64,000 nucleotides of DNA from Caulobacter rhizosphaerae. Its GTDB lineage: Bacteria > Pseudomonadota > Alphaproteobacteria > Caulobacterales > Caulobacteraceae. Where the stretch lies: contig NZ_CP048815.1 in NCBI RefSeq assembly GCF_010977555.1, positions 4,642,501-4,706,500 on the forward strand, given 5' to 3'. The position numbers were made by a program, and so were the translations under genes. Position 1 is the first letter of the stretch. Each line of letters opens with the position of its first letter. The notes beneath the pieces were generated by a model. The model worked only from the letters and a program-made list of their open reading frames with translations. It made no database searches and was not told where the DNA came from. Below are positions 42,895 through 52,514 of this stretch, piece after piece.

Positions 42895-44991
42895 TCAGCG
42901 CCCGGTCGCCTCGATGATCGCCACGCCCCAGGGCGGCAGGTCGAGGGCCTGGCCGGCCTCGACCTTGCGTCCCGACAGCAACTCGGTCCCCGCCCCGGCT
43001 CCGCCCGCCAGGCGCTGCGGCGCGGCCGAATAGTTCAGCACGTAGCGCACCGCGCGGCCGTTCGACAGCTGGCCGCCGCGCACGATGACCGGGAACCGGG
43101 CCTGCGGAAGCTCGACGCCGGCGCGCCGGGCCTCGCCGGCCAGGATCTTCTCGATCACCGCGTCGGTCGGCATGAAGCCGACATAGGCGACCTCGCCCTT
43201 GCCGTAGGCGTTGCGGGTCATGGCCGCATAGGCCGGCCAGGAGGGATGCTTGTAGCGCGCCACGACGGTGGCCGTGGTCGGGGTGAGGAACTCCATCCAC
43301 CAGCGGGCGGTGTTGTCCTTGTCGCCGACGGCGAAGGGGTCGCCGTCCAGGGTCACGCCCTCCGGCCGCGTGAATTGCTCATAGCGGACGCCCGCCGCCT
43401 GCGTGATCCCGCCCGGCTGGGGCGTGTAGCGCACCTTGGTGTTCTCGTCGGTGAAGCCGCTCTTGAAGGTGTAGACTAGGTGGCCGCCGGCCTTGGCGTA
43501 GGCGTTCAGCCGGTCGATCTCGGCGTCGCTGGCCGCGTAGAGCGCGGGGACCACGATCAGTTGGTAGTCGGACAGCGGCGTCTTGGAGCTGGGCGACAGG
43601 AAGTCGACCTCGACGTTCATCCGGTAGAGGGCGTCGTAATAGGGGCGCAGCACGTCGTTATAGCCGACGTCCGGGCTGATCTTGAACGAGTCGAAGGCGC
43701 TCAGCGCGGTGTTGCTGACATAGATCGCGACGCGGTTGCGCTTCTTCATGTTGACCAGCTTGGGGCCCAGCCGCTTGAGGTCGGCGCCGATGGTCTTGGC
43801 CTCCTCGTAGACGGCGTTGGGCCGGTAGTCCTGCGAGAGCACCCCGCGCCAGTAGGTCTCGATGGCGTTGGACGTACTGGCCCAGTGCCAGTACTCGACC
43901 ATGTTGGCGCCCGAGGCCAGGTGGCTGAAGGCCTGCAGCCGCAGCTGGCCGGGATAAGGCGTCCATTCGGGGAAGCCCTGGGCCTCGGTCTCCAGCACCA
44001 GGTAGTTCTGCCCGTCGCGCACGGACCGGCTCACGTCGCCGCCGAAGGCGATCTCGGCGCCGGTCAGCTTGTCCTGGCTGGGGTGGTAGATGTCGACGCC
44101 GGCCACATCCAGCGCCTTGGCCGCCTCCCAGTGGTTCACCTCGGGCTGCACGCCGAACGAATGGCCGCGCCAGGCGAAGTCGAAATTGTGGGTGATGAAC
44201 TGGTCCGGCCGGGCGTGGGCCCGCACCAGACCGGCCTGCCAGGCCAGGAAGTCGGTGACCAGGCCGCGCTGGAACCGCGCGAAGGCGTTTGACAGGCTGG
44301 CGTTGATCGAGCCGTTGACCGACGGGAAGTCCTCCCAGCGGTTGATGCGGTTGCTCCAGTAGTCCAGACCATAGGCCTTGTTCAGGGCGTCGAGGTCGGG
44401 CCAGCGGCGCTTCATGTCGGCGACGAAGGCGGCCTGCACGTTGGGACCGCTGGTGCCATAGGCCTTGGTCTCGTTGTCGACCTGGTAGCCGATGACCGCC
44501 GGGTGGTCCTTCACGTGGTCGACCAGGGCGACGATCACCCGCTCGGCGGCGCGGCGATAGTCGGGGTCGGTAATGTCCATGTTCTGCCGCCAGCCGTACT
44601 CGGCGCGGCCCTTCGGCGTGACGACCAGGACGTTGGGGTGCTCGCGGGCCAGCCAGGTGGGGACGGCGTAGGTCGGTGTGCCGACGATCACCTTGATGCC
44701 GTGCCGCTGCATGGCCGCCAGGGTCCGGTCGACATGGCTGAAGTCGAAGACGCCGGGCTGGGGCTCCAGCGTGCCCCAGGTGGACTCGGCGATGCGGACG
44801 ACGGTGATCCCCGCCGCCTGCATCATCCGCGCGTCCTCCTCGACGCGGTCGGTCGGGGTGTATTCGTCGTAGTAGGCGACGCCGTAGAGGATGGTGTCGG
44901 GGAGGTCCGCCGCCGCCGCGATCCGGCCGCCGCCCAGCATGAACAGCAGCGCCAGCGCCACGGCCCGCAGGCGTCGATCGAAGTTCAGCAT
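42895..44991 (-). CDS. Beta-galactosidase, GH42, exported
   Basis: 698 residues with a signal peptide (AVALALLFMLGGGRIAAAA). The TIM barrel begins 'YGVAYYDEYTPTDRVEEDAR' and contains the acid/base Glu in 'GYQVDNETKAYG' and the nucleophile Glu in 'YLVLETEAQG'. A trimerisation-type middle domain ('YNDVLRPYYDALYRMNVEVD', 'LIVVPALYAASD') and a small C-terminal beta domain follow, which is complete GH42 architecture at normal length. It hydrolyses beta-D-galactosides such as galacto-oligosaccharides. It follows the TBDR gene on the same strand after 83 bases that contain a stem-loop, so receptor and enzyme form a galactoside-uptake unit. Confidence 0.95.
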   Translation of the reverse strand: MLNFDRRLRAVALALLFMLGGGRIAAAADLPDTILYGVAYYDEYTPTDRVEEDARMMQAAGITVVRIAESTWGTLEPQPGVFDFSHVDRTLAAMQRHGIKVIVGTPTYAVPTWLAREHPNVLVVTPKGRAEYGWRQNMDITDPDYRRAAERVIVALVDHVKDHPAVIGYQVDNETKAYGTSGPNVQAAFVADMKRRWPDLDALNKAYGLDYWSNRINRWEDFPSVNGSINASLSNAFARFQRGLVTDFLAWQAGLVRAHARPDQFITHNFDFAWRGHSFGVQPEVNHWEAAKALDVAGVDIYHPSQDKLTGAEIAFGGDVSRSVRDGQNYLVLETEAQGFPEWTPYPGQLRLQAFSHLASGANMVEYWHWASTSNAIETYWRGVLSQDYRPNAVYEEAKTIGADLKRLGPKLVNMKKRNRVAIYVSNTALSAFDSFKISPDVGYNDVLRPYYDALYRMNVEVDFLSPSSKTPLSDYQLIVVPALYAASDAEIDRLNAYAKAGGHLVYTFKSGFTDENTKVRYTPQPGGITQAAGVRYEQFTRPEGVTLDGDPFAVGDKDNTARWWMEFLTPTTATVVARYKHPSWPAYAAMTRNAYGKGEVAYVGFMPTDAVIEKILAGEARRAGVELPQARFPVIVRGGQLSNGRAVRYVLNYSAAPQRLAGGAGAGTELLSGRKVEAGQALDLPPWGVAIIEATGR

Positions 44992-45037
44992 CCCGGCCTC
45001 CCGAGCCGTCCGTCAGTCGTCGATATTGTAGAAGCCA

Positions 45038-45068
45038 GACCGGCCAGCGGCGACGCCGCTAGCCGGTC
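45038..45068 (-). other. Intercistronic stem-loop between TBDR and GH42 genes
   Basis: On the minus-strand RNA GACCGGCUAGCGGC pairs with GCCGCUGGCCGGUC around a 3-nt loop: 14 pairs with one wobble. It begins 6 bases after the TBDR stop and lacks a U-tract. Confidence 0.8.
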
Positions 45069-45074
45069 CTTGCA

Positions 45075-47876
45075 TCATTCGCCGAAGCGGAAGCGCAGGC
45101 CCAGGCCGTAATAGCGGCCTTCGTAGCGGACATCGACCGGATAGGTGCGGTCGGGCTGGTAGTTGTTGATGTTCTCGAACGGCTTGGCCAGCAGGTTCGA
45201 GACGTCGGCGCTGATCGTCAAGTGCTTGGAGATGTCATAGCTCAGCGACGCGTCCAGGCGGGAGATCGCCTTGACCCCGACCCCCGTGTACTGCGAACCG
45301 TCGGGCGCCTGGCGATAGTAGTTCACCCACGGCGAGCGGCGATTGTACGAGATCCGCCCCGTCACGCCGTTACGCTCGTAGAACAGCGCGGCGTTGTAGG
45401 TCCACTTCGACAGGCCCGTGATCCGGACGTAGTCGGCGTCGCCGCCCAGCACCGTGGGAAACTGGTTCTTGCCGTCGATATAGGTGACGTTCCCCTGGAC
45501 GCCGAAGCCCTTGAACGCCTCCGGCAGGAAGTCCAGGAAGGTCTGGGCGCCGACCTCGAAACCCTTGATCTTGCCCGCGCCGGAATTCTCCGGACGGTTG
45601 ATCTCGATCAGGCCGTAGACGGGATCCTGGACACGCCGGGTGTAGTTGCTCGTGAAGCCGAACAGGTCGCGATAGAAGCCGGCGACGGTGATGCTGCCGG
45701 TGCTGGAGAAGTAGTACTCGGCGCTGACATCGTAGTTGTTGGACGTCAGCGGCAGGAGGTCGGGGTTGCCGCCCGAGCCGTAGGCGTTCGGCTGCGGAGG
45801 CGCGTTGGGATCGATGGGTTGCGTGGGGTCCCGAACCACCTGGGTGACGTTCAGGGATGGGTTGAGCGCGCCAAAATCGACGCGGGTGCGGGTCTGGGTG
45901 TAGCCGACGCGTAGCTGCAGCTTGTCGATCGGCCGGATCCGCAGGCTGACGTTCGGCAGGACGTCGGTGTAGTTCTGCCGGATCGTCCGCGGGATCAGGG
46001 ACGTGACGCCATTGACCGAAACGCGCGAGGTGCCCGAAAACTCGCCGAGGGTCTGGACGACTCGGACGCCGATCACGCCGTCGAAGGCGACCGACCCGAC
46101 ATCGAAGTTGTACTTGGCCTGGGCGTACTCGGCGTAGCTCTGCTCGGTGGCGCTGAAGGCGCCGCCCTGGTCCAGCGGCACGTCGGGGCTGCTGAACGCC
46201 TTCAGCGTGTCCTTGTAGCCTTGGTCATTGGGGTTGAGGGCCACCAGTTGCTGCAAGGCGGCGATGGAACGCTGTTGCAGGCCCGTGAAGTTCCCGGCGA
46301 TGCCGTCACGCGTCGGCATCAGGTATTGGGTGAAGCCCTGCGAGTTGCCGCGGAACGGATCCGCGACCATCTGCAGTTCGCCCACGGGCAGGCCAGCCAG
46401 CGGCAGCTTCAGGGGCAGCACCCAGGCGTAGCGCGAGCCCTGGATCAACGAAGCGTCCCGATCAGTGAAGCGCAGGCCGAACTTGAGTTCCGGAAGCCAC
46501 GAGGAGCCGGTGTTGAACACTGCGTCGCCGCGCCATTGGACCCCGCTGCCCTTGGCGATGTAGTGGCGCTCGTAATAGCCGCGCCAGAGATAGCTGGCGG
46601 GGTCGGCGGCGTTGAAGTTGGTGATGTCGAACGCCGCGCCGTCCTTTTCATTGAACTTCACGACGACGGTCGGCGGCGAAGCGAAGGCGCTGTCCAGGCT
46701 CCAGTTGCGGGCCTCGTACTCGCTGTCCTCGTAGGCCAGGTCGGTGGACAGGGTCAGGCGATCGCCGCGCCAGGTCGCCCCGACGGCGCCCTGGTAGGTG
46801 TTGGTGTGGTCGGCGCCGGTCGAACGATAGGCCTGCGGCGCAACGCCACCGGTCTTGGTGAAGCCCGCCGCCTGGTCGGTGGTCCCGGGGACCAGCGTGA
46901 CATTGGTCAGCGTGGGATCCTGCTGGACCGTCGAATCCCAGTCCCGCAGGTTGACGTCCAGGTTGTCGGTCGCCTGCCGGCCACGATAGCCCTGGTAGAT
47001 GCCGTCGAAATAGACCTCCAGCTTGTCGTTCGGCCGCCACTGGAGGGCGATGTTCCCGGAAGGCCGGAAGCGCTTGCCGCCGTCGTTGTAGAGGCCGACC
47101 GAGTGCGGATAGCGGAAGCTATGGCCCACTGACGCTGGCGAAACGCTCGACGCGGGACTGACCGTGGAGATGTCCTGGTTGTTGTACCGCACGCCGTTGC
47201 GGTACTGCGACTGGGCGTAGGTGGCGTTGGCCAGGACGCCGATCTCGCCGATGGGCGTGTCCCAGCGGTTCGAAACCAGGATGTTGCCGTTCGGGTCGTA
47301 CTTCTTGGTCTGGTCGTTATAGGTGCCGCGGACGCCGCCGCCGACGAACCAGTCCTTGAAGTCGAAGGGGCGACGGGTACGGACATTGATCAGGCCGGCC
47401 AGGCCCGGCTCGACGATGTCGGCCGTCCCGGACTTGTAGACCTCGATCCCCGCCAGCGCCTGGGCCGGGAAGTCCTGCAACTGCACGCGGCGCAGCTCGG
47501 CGGTGAAGATCTCGCGGCCGTTATAGGTAGTGGCGACATCGGGCAGGCCGCGGATCAGCACGCGGTTGGCCTCGTCGCTGAAGCGCTCGACCTGCACGCC
47601 GGTGATGCGCGCCAGGGTCTCGGCCGCGGTGTTGTCCGGCAGCTTGCCGATGTCCTCGGCGACGACCGCGTCGAGGATGGCGTCGGAATTGCGCTTGATC
47701 TGCTGCGCCGACCGCAGGCTTTCCCGCAAACCGGTCACGACGACTTCGTCGACGGCCGAGGCTTCAGCGACGGGCTTGTCCGACGATTTCTGGGCTGCCG
47801 GCGCGGTCTGGGCCGCGGCGGGCATGGCCAAAAGCGCCATCGGCGCGACCGACAGCATGAAAGCGAGACGTTTCAT
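45075..47876 (-). CDS. TonB-dependent receptor, Caulobacter type
   Basis: 933 residues, GGGGGAA before the ATG, signal peptide ending AAA-QT. The plug begins after 'DEVVVTGLRESLRSAQQIKR' and has 'AEDIGKLPDNTAAETLARI' and 'VLIRGLPDVATTYNGREI', a variant in which the plug reads 'TYNGREIFT'. The barrel ends 'YYGLGLRFRFGE', two residues beyond the usual terminal aromatic. It lies upstream of the GH42 beta-galactosidase gene in one transcription unit, so the ligand is likely a galactose-containing oligosaccharide. The 409-bp region upstream should contain its promoter. Confidence 0.94.
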   Translation of the reverse strand: MKRLAFMLSVAPMALLAMPAAAQTAPAAQKSSDKPVAEASAVDEVVVTGLRESLRSAQQIKRNSDAILDAVVAEDIGKLPDNTAAETLARITGVQVERFSDEANRVLIRGLPDVATTYNGREIFTAELRRVQLQDFPAQALAGIEVYKSGTADIVEPGLAGLINVRTRRPFDFKDWFVGGGVRGTYNDQTKKYDPNGNILVSNRWDTPIGEIGVLANATYAQSQYRNGVRYNNQDISTVSPASSVSPASVGHSFRYPHSVGLYNDGGKRFRPSGNIALQWRPNDKLEVYFDGIYQGYRGRQATDNLDVNLRDWDSTVQQDPTLTNVTLVPGTTDQAAGFTKTGGVAPQAYRSTGADHTNTYQGAVGATWRGDRLTLSTDLAYEDSEYEARNWSLDSAFASPPTVVVKFNEKDGAAFDITNFNAADPASYLWRGYYERHYIAKGSGVQWRGDAVFNTGSSWLPELKFGLRFTDRDASLIQGSRYAWVLPLKLPLAGLPVGELQMVADPFRGNSQGFTQYLMPTRDGIAGNFTGLQQRSIAALQQLVALNPNDQGYKDTLKAFSSPDVPLDQGGAFSATEQSYAEYAQAKYNFDVGSVAFDGVIGVRVVQTLGEFSGTSRVSVNGVTSLIPRTIRQNYTDVLPNVSLRIRPIDKLQLRVGYTQTRTRVDFGALNPSLNVTQVVRDPTQPIDPNAPPQPNAYGSGGNPDLLPLTSNNYDVSAEYYFSSTGSITVAGFYRDLFGFTSNYTRRVQDPVYGLIEINRPENSGAGKIKGFEVGAQTFLDFLPEAFKGFGVQGNVTYIDGKNQFPTVLGGDADYVRITGLSKWTYNAALFYERNGVTGRISYNRRSPWVNYYRQAPDGSQYTGVGVKAISRLDASLSYDISKHLTISADVSNLLAKPFENINNYQPDRTYPVDVRYEGRYYGLGLRFRFGE

Positions 47877-48285
47877 CGTTCCCCCTAGGTGAATAGGCCC
47901 GAGGTATTTTCCTCGTGACCGCCAATTGTCCGACCAAACCTGCCCGCCCAGTCTCCGGCCGTCAACAAGTTTGTAATATTAATGCCATCAAGCAATCGGC
48001 CTGGAAATTTCGGAACGCTCGCGACGCACAGCGTCCCTCGCCTGGCGTCTAGACGGGCCGGCGTTTCTGGCATGTCACCTTGCGGGGCACAGGTTGCTTT
48101 CCGGGCTTCAAGCCCCGCCCGACCGGTCGCGCAGCGCTCCATCCAAGCCGATATATACTCGGACAAAATTGGAACATTCTGAACCTTCAGGCGACGAATC
48201 GACCGGCCACAGCATCGGGGCCCCGTTGTCCGCTACGGGACGGAAGCCTGCGCGGTTTCGCCCCCTACGGACCCGCCGCCGAAAC
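47877..48285. other. 409-bp intergenic region upstream of the TBDR
   Basis: No gene is supported here. AT-richer tracts occur at 47967-47984 and 48149-48172. An interrupted inverted pair, CCAATTGTCCG (47922-47932) and CGGACAAAATTGG (48160-48172), differs only by two inserted A. The region must hold the promoter of the leftward TBDR gene and the 3' end of the leftward LodB gene. Confidence 0.5.
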
Positions 48286-49452
48286 TCAGGAGAAGGAAAA
48301 CCCGGCGCCGGTCTGCGCAGCGATGGGCGAAGCCACCCAGGTCGCGGGCCTGGCCATTTGGACCACGGCGTTGGCCGGAGTGTGGCGTCGCGCCCAGAAC
48401 GGCGCGTCCGGCCAGCGCCGCTCCAGCCCATACCAGGCCGCCAGGTGGCGTACATAGGTCTGGCGGACCCGGTCCAGTTCGTCGACGTACTCCGCCGCCG
48501 CTCCGGCTTCACCCGATAGCAGGCGGTCAACGGTCTCGGCCCCGGCGAGGCCGGTATAGAGGGCGTTGAACAGACCCTGGGACGAGAGCGGATCGAAGGC
48601 CAGGGCGGCGTCGCCGACGGCGATCCAGTCGGGTCCCGCGGGCGGCGAAAGCGTGGCGCCATGGGCCGCGCAGTAGCCGGCGCCCGCGTCGTCCCAGCCG
48701 GCGCTGGCCAGCGCTCCTCCCAGCATGGGCAGGCTTCGGGCGCGCTCCAGCAGCGCCGCGCGGTCACGGACCAGGCGCGCCTGGGGCAGGTCCGCATCCG
48801 TGTGAAAGGCCAGCACGGCCTCGCCATGCGGAAGGGGCGCGGCGTACCACCAACCGCCTGCCTCCGCCTCGATCTGGGTGACGCCGTCGGGCAGGTCGGC
48901 CCGCGCCCGCAGCCAGGCGCAGACCAGACGATCGTCGGCGGCGCGACGCGGTCCCAGGCCCGAGAGGAGGCGCGAGGCGCGGCCCGCCGCATCCACGATC
49001 AGGCGCGCGCCGAGATCCAGAACCTGGCCGCCCACCTCGAGGCGCAGGCGCCAGCCATCACCGTCCCGGGCCAGGGCGAGGGGCCGGGCGGGCGCGAGCA
49101 GGATCGCGCCGCGGGCGACCGCCGTCGCCCGCAGCCGCCCTTCGAACCGCGCGCGGTCCAGGTGCCAGCCGTGGCCGTCGGGATCGGCCAGCGCGTCGCG
49201 CTCGACCGGGCTGGCCTCGCCCCAGACGCCGCGATGGGCATGGCGTGGGGCATGACCGTCCGCCGCGAAGCCCGTCCACAGGCCCATGTCGATCAGCAGG
49301 CGTCGCGCCGCGCCCGGCAGGGACTCGCCGATCCGGACGCGCGGCGCGGGCCAGCGGTCGACCAGCAGCACCCGCCGGAACGGGGCCAGGTTGAGGGCGG
49401 CGGTCGCCCCCGCCGGCCCGGCCCCGACGATGACGACGTCGTAGTCCGGCAC
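48286..49452 (-). CDS. LodB/GoxB-like FAD-dependent oxidoreductase (cofactor maturation)
   Basis: 388 residues, GTG start 6 bases after the stop of the LodA-like gene, so the two are coupled. It has the FAD-binding dinucleotide motif 'VIVGAGPAGATAALNL' at the N-terminus, 'RIGESLPGAARRLL' and a late 'WIAVGDAALAFDPLSSQGL', the pattern of the group A flavin monooxygenase / halogenase-like superfamily. In Marinomonas and Pseudoalteromonas, a flavoprotein of this kind (LodB, GoxB) encoded beside the oxidase is needed to build the cysteine tryptophylquinone cofactor. The gene order here makes that the most likely role. Sequence alone would otherwise only say 'FAD oxidoreductase'. Confidence 0.85.
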   Translation of the reverse strand: MPDYDVVIVGAGPAGATAALNLAPFRRVLLVDRWPAPRVRIGESLPGAARRLLIDMGLWTGFAADGHAPRHAHRGVWGEASPVERDALADPDGHGWHLDRARFEGRLRATAVARGAILLAPARPLALARDGDGWRLRLEVGGQVLDLGARLIVDAAGRASRLLSGLGPRRAADDRLVCAWLRARADLPDGVTQIEAEAGGWWYAAPLPHGEAVLAFHTDADLPQARLVRDRAALLERARSLPMLGGALASAGWDDAGAGYCAAHGATLSPPAGPDWIAVGDAALAFDPLSSQGLFNALYTGLAGAETVDRLLSGEAGAAAEYVDELDRVRQTYVRHLAAWYGLERRWPDAPFWARRHTPANAVVQMARPATWVASPIAAQTGAGFSFS

Positions 49453-49458
49453 GCTCGC

Positions 49459-52410
49459 CTACTTGAACTGCACCGGCAGGCCCAGGGGGAAGCGCCGGAA
49501 CTTGTCGATCCCCGAGATGTCGACCTGCCGGTTGGTCCCCGGCGCGCCGGCGTGGGCGGCGCCTTGGTGGGCGGTCGACTTCAGGCTGCGCGGCCCCTTA
49601 CCGCTCTTGGGAATGACGTCGTGGATCGTCTTGCGGCGGTCTTCCACCTCGACGACCTTGGGGAAGGCGTCGGTGTCGCCGGGGCCCGGATGAACCTCGA
49701 CCACGCCCAGGTGGTCGAAATGCTCGATCATGTTGTTGATCTGGTCGGTGTAGCTGGTGGTCCCCAGCGGATCGATCCAGGCGGCCCGGTTGGCGAAGGC
49801 GGCGCGGCGCTCCGACAGCGGACGCTTCTCGTCCATCAGGATCTCGTAGTTCTCGCGCGTCATGACCTGGTCGGGCACCCGCGCCGGCCAGAAGGCGGGA
49901 ACATAGGGGTCATAGGCGGTGTCGTAGCCCGAGCGGCAGCTGGCGCTGTCGGTCTGCCAGGGCACGGCCATCCAGCGGGTGATCCCGCCGGGGACCTGGC
50001 CGTAGAGCGGGCCGTTGGGAATCGTCATGCCGTCGCTGGTCAGCACCTCGCCAAGGTTCGGCGCCACCCAATCGGGCAGGACGTGAGCGAAGCGGAAAGG
50101 CTCCATGTACATCGTCGCCGTCCGAACCGGCCAGGTCATCTCGCAGCCCGGATGGAAGGCGTCGGCCAGGCAGAAGTCGAGCGCGGCCTTGGTCAGGACG
50201 TCGCCTTGCAGGTGGACGGGGACTTGGTCGATCCGGCTGGGCGGCGCATAGGCCGGATCGTAATCGTCCTCGAATTCGCCCATAGCCCACTGGTCCAGCA
50301 TGGCCAGCTGACAGTCGCTGAGCGCGCAGTTCTGGCGCGGCGTCGGGGCCGGCGGAATGGCCATGGCGTCGCCATAGAGCCAGGGCCAGGGCTTGGGCGA
50401 CCAGGAATCGACGTCGAAGCGGCGGAAGGAATTGGCCAGGACGCGGCGGATCTCCTGGTTGGCCGGGCCGCGGTCGGCCAGCCTGGCCACGCCCTCGGGC
50501 GTCGAGACGTCGAACGCCCCGCGCCAGCCGAAGCCCGCCGCGAAGCCGGCGTTGACCCATTGCAGTCCGGCCAGCCGCTGGAAGATCGGCAGGATATCGT
50601 GAGTGAATGACGGACGCTTGGGCGCAGGCAGGGTCCCGGCCGTGATGGCGACGTCGCGCATCAGGTCCCACATGGTCCGCACCGACTTGCGCTGCGGGCC
50701 GAAGTTGGGCGGGGCCACCACCACCCAAGCCGGCACGACCTCGAGCGGCGTCCCGTTCAGCGAGACCTTGGCCGTGACCGGGCCGTCGGAGATGTCGTCG
50801 TACCAACCCTCGTTGTTGGCGAAGGTGATGGCCCAGCTGCCGTCGCACGAGGCCGACTTGCCGTGGCCGCCCAGCACGATCAGCCGGCCTTCGGCGTCGG
50901 TCGAGACCTCGCCGAGATAGACCTTCTGCCCCATGAACTCGCCGTCGTCGAAGGTCTTGGGCCTGGCGTTGCGGCCGGCCACTTCGCGCGCGCCCGGCGT
51001 GATCGACAGACGTGACCGCTCGGTGACAGCCGCGTTGCGCAGCACGGTGGGCGGGGCCGAGGCCGCCTCCGGGATGTCCAGCGCCAGCTGGAAGCCGTAC
51101 CAGGCCGACTTGGTGTTGGCCAATTCCACCGACCAGGCGATCTTGGCGTCGTCGCCCTCCCCCGTCAGCTCGCGGACGATCTGGCCCTTGGCGTTGATCC
51201 CATAGACCCGGAACCGCGCGGCCTGGCGCTTGAGCCGGCCCTTCTTGTCGCGATAGGCGCCGGGCGGCAGCGGCTCGGGATCGGGGGTTTCCGGACCCAG
51301 ATACCATTCGTCCGGACTGTTGCCGACCCGCGCGACGCCGATGGACGGGTAGATCGCCGCCTTGACGATGCAGGTGTCCGGCGGCGTTTCGGGCGGCAGG
51401 CGGACCTCGCGCGGCTGGGCCGGATCCCTCAGCGGCTGGCCGTTGGCCTCGTGGCGGGTGTCGGCGCTGGCGGCGTAGACGGCCTTGCGGACCGCCGCGA
51501 TCGAGGATTCGGGAACCGGGGCCTGCTCGGGCGGCACGCGAAAGATGTTGAAGGCCAGGGACTGGCCGTACTCGGCCTGGCCGCGTTCCTCCACGTCCTG
51601 GCGGGGGATGACCAGGGTCGCCACCTGGATGAACGGACTTTCGGACTCCGGCCATTCGACCGTCGCCTCGTCCAGCGGCATGGTCTTCGGATGAGTCCGG
51701 CGCTGGACCATGAACCGGAAGCGGTAGTCGTCCTTGGACAGGCGGTTGGCCATGTCCACGGCCAGGTAGTCGGGCGCGTCGTTGGCCACGTTCTCGGGCG
51801 GGGTTTCGGGATCGAGGCGATACTTCACCGCCTGCTTCTGGCCCGCCCCGAACGGCAGGATGCCCCAGTAGGTGGTGGTCAGGACGCTGCCCTCGACCTT
51901 GGCCATCTCGTTGAGGATGCGGCTGGTCTTGGGGTGGTGCGCCAGATAGGTCGGATAGTCGCCCTGGACCACGCCGGCATAGGTGAACTCGCACATCTCC
52001 TTGGCGTTATCGACGAAGAAGACGGGGTAGTTCTGCAGGATGAAATCAGCGGTGTCGCCGACGCCGCCGTAGGCCTTCTCGCCTGGCACGCCGAACACCT
52101 TCAGCCCGATCCCCACGGTCGACTGCAGGTCCGGCGAGGTGGGCGAGGTGTCGCTGGAGAACCGCATCCAGGCGGTCAGGTCATCATGGGCGAACACCCC
52201 GACCTTGAGGTCGGCCGGAATGTCCTTGGCCATCTCCAGCCGGCCGTGGGCCACGCCGTGCAGCTTGCGGAACACCGGGCGTTCGGCGGGCCGCTGGCCC
52301 AGGCCGATGCGCTTCTTCTGAGCGATGCCGACGAACATCTCGATCAGGCGGTTGATCGGGTCGTCGCCGCAGTCGAAGCATGGCGGTATCGGCGGGTTCT
52401 TGTCGCTCAT
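49459..52410 (-). CDS. Catalase-like domain fused to LodA/GoxA CTQ-dependent oxidase
   Basis: 983 residues, GGAGGG 5 bases before the ATG, no signal peptide. Residues about 35-325 follow the small catalase fold: 'RKLHGVAHGRLEM', 'AWMRFSSD', 'FILQNYPVFFVD', 'TTYWGILPFGAGQKQAVKY' and 'RKAVYAASADTRH', where Tyr312 is the candidate heme ligand. Residues about 345-983 are LodA/GoxA-like ('IYPSIGVARVGNSPDEWYLG', 'PGCEMTW', 'RWMAVPWQTDSASC'). Cys756 and Trp818 are candidates for the cysteine tryptophylquinone crosslink; their spacing of 62 is near the 65 I recall for LodA. The oxidase half should deaminate an amine or amino acid, releasing ammonia and H2O2. LodB follows after 6 bases. Confidence 0.87.
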   Translation of the reverse strand: MSDKNPPIPPCFDCGDDPINRLIEMFVGIAQKKRIGLGQRPAERPVFRKLHGVAHGRLEMAKDIPADLKVGVFAHDDLTAWMRFSSDTSPTSPDLQSTVGIGLKVFGVPGEKAYGGVGDTADFILQNYPVFFVDNAKEMCEFTYAGVVQGDYPTYLAHHPKTSRILNEMAKVEGSVLTTTYWGILPFGAGQKQAVKYRLDPETPPENVANDAPDYLAVDMANRLSKDDYRFRFMVQRRTHPKTMPLDEATVEWPESESPFIQVATLVIPRQDVEERGQAEYGQSLAFNIFRVPPEQAPVPESSIAAVRKAVYAASADTRHEANGQPLRDPAQPREVRLPPETPPDTCIVKAAIYPSIGVARVGNSPDEWYLGPETPDPEPLPPGAYRDKKGRLKRQAARFRVYGINAKGQIVRELTGEGDDAKIAWSVELANTKSAWYGFQLALDIPEAASAPPTVLRNAAVTERSRLSITPGAREVAGRNARPKTFDDGEFMGQKVYLGEVSTDAEGRLIVLGGHGKSASCDGSWAITFANNEGWYDDISDGPVTAKVSLNGTPLEVVPAWVVVAPPNFGPQRKSVRTMWDLMRDVAITAGTLPAPKRPSFTHDILPIFQRLAGLQWVNAGFAAGFGWRGAFDVSTPEGVARLADRGPANQEIRRVLANSFRRFDVDSWSPKPWPWLYGDAMAIPPAPTPRQNCALSDCQLAMLDQWAMGEFEDDYDPAYAPPSRIDQVPVHLQGDVLTKAALDFCLADAFHPGCEMTWPVRTATMYMEPFRFAHVLPDWVAPNLGEVLTSDGMTIPNGPLYGQVPGGITRWMAVPWQTDSASCRSGYDTAYDPYVPAFWPARVPDQVMTRENYEILMDEKRPLSERRAAFANRAAWIDPLGTTSYTDQINNMIEHFDHLGVVEVHPGPGDTDAFPKVVEVEDRRKTIHDVIPKSGKGPRSLKSTAHQGAAHAGAPGTNRQVDISGIDKFRRFPLGLPVQFK

Positions 52411-52514
52411 GGCTGCCCTCCCTGGCGCTCGCGTCTCAGGGGGACATGCGGCTCATGGTTGTGTCAATTGAAAGTTCGCGCCAAACTCCGCCGCGTCGAA
52501 ACTCCAAAGGATCG

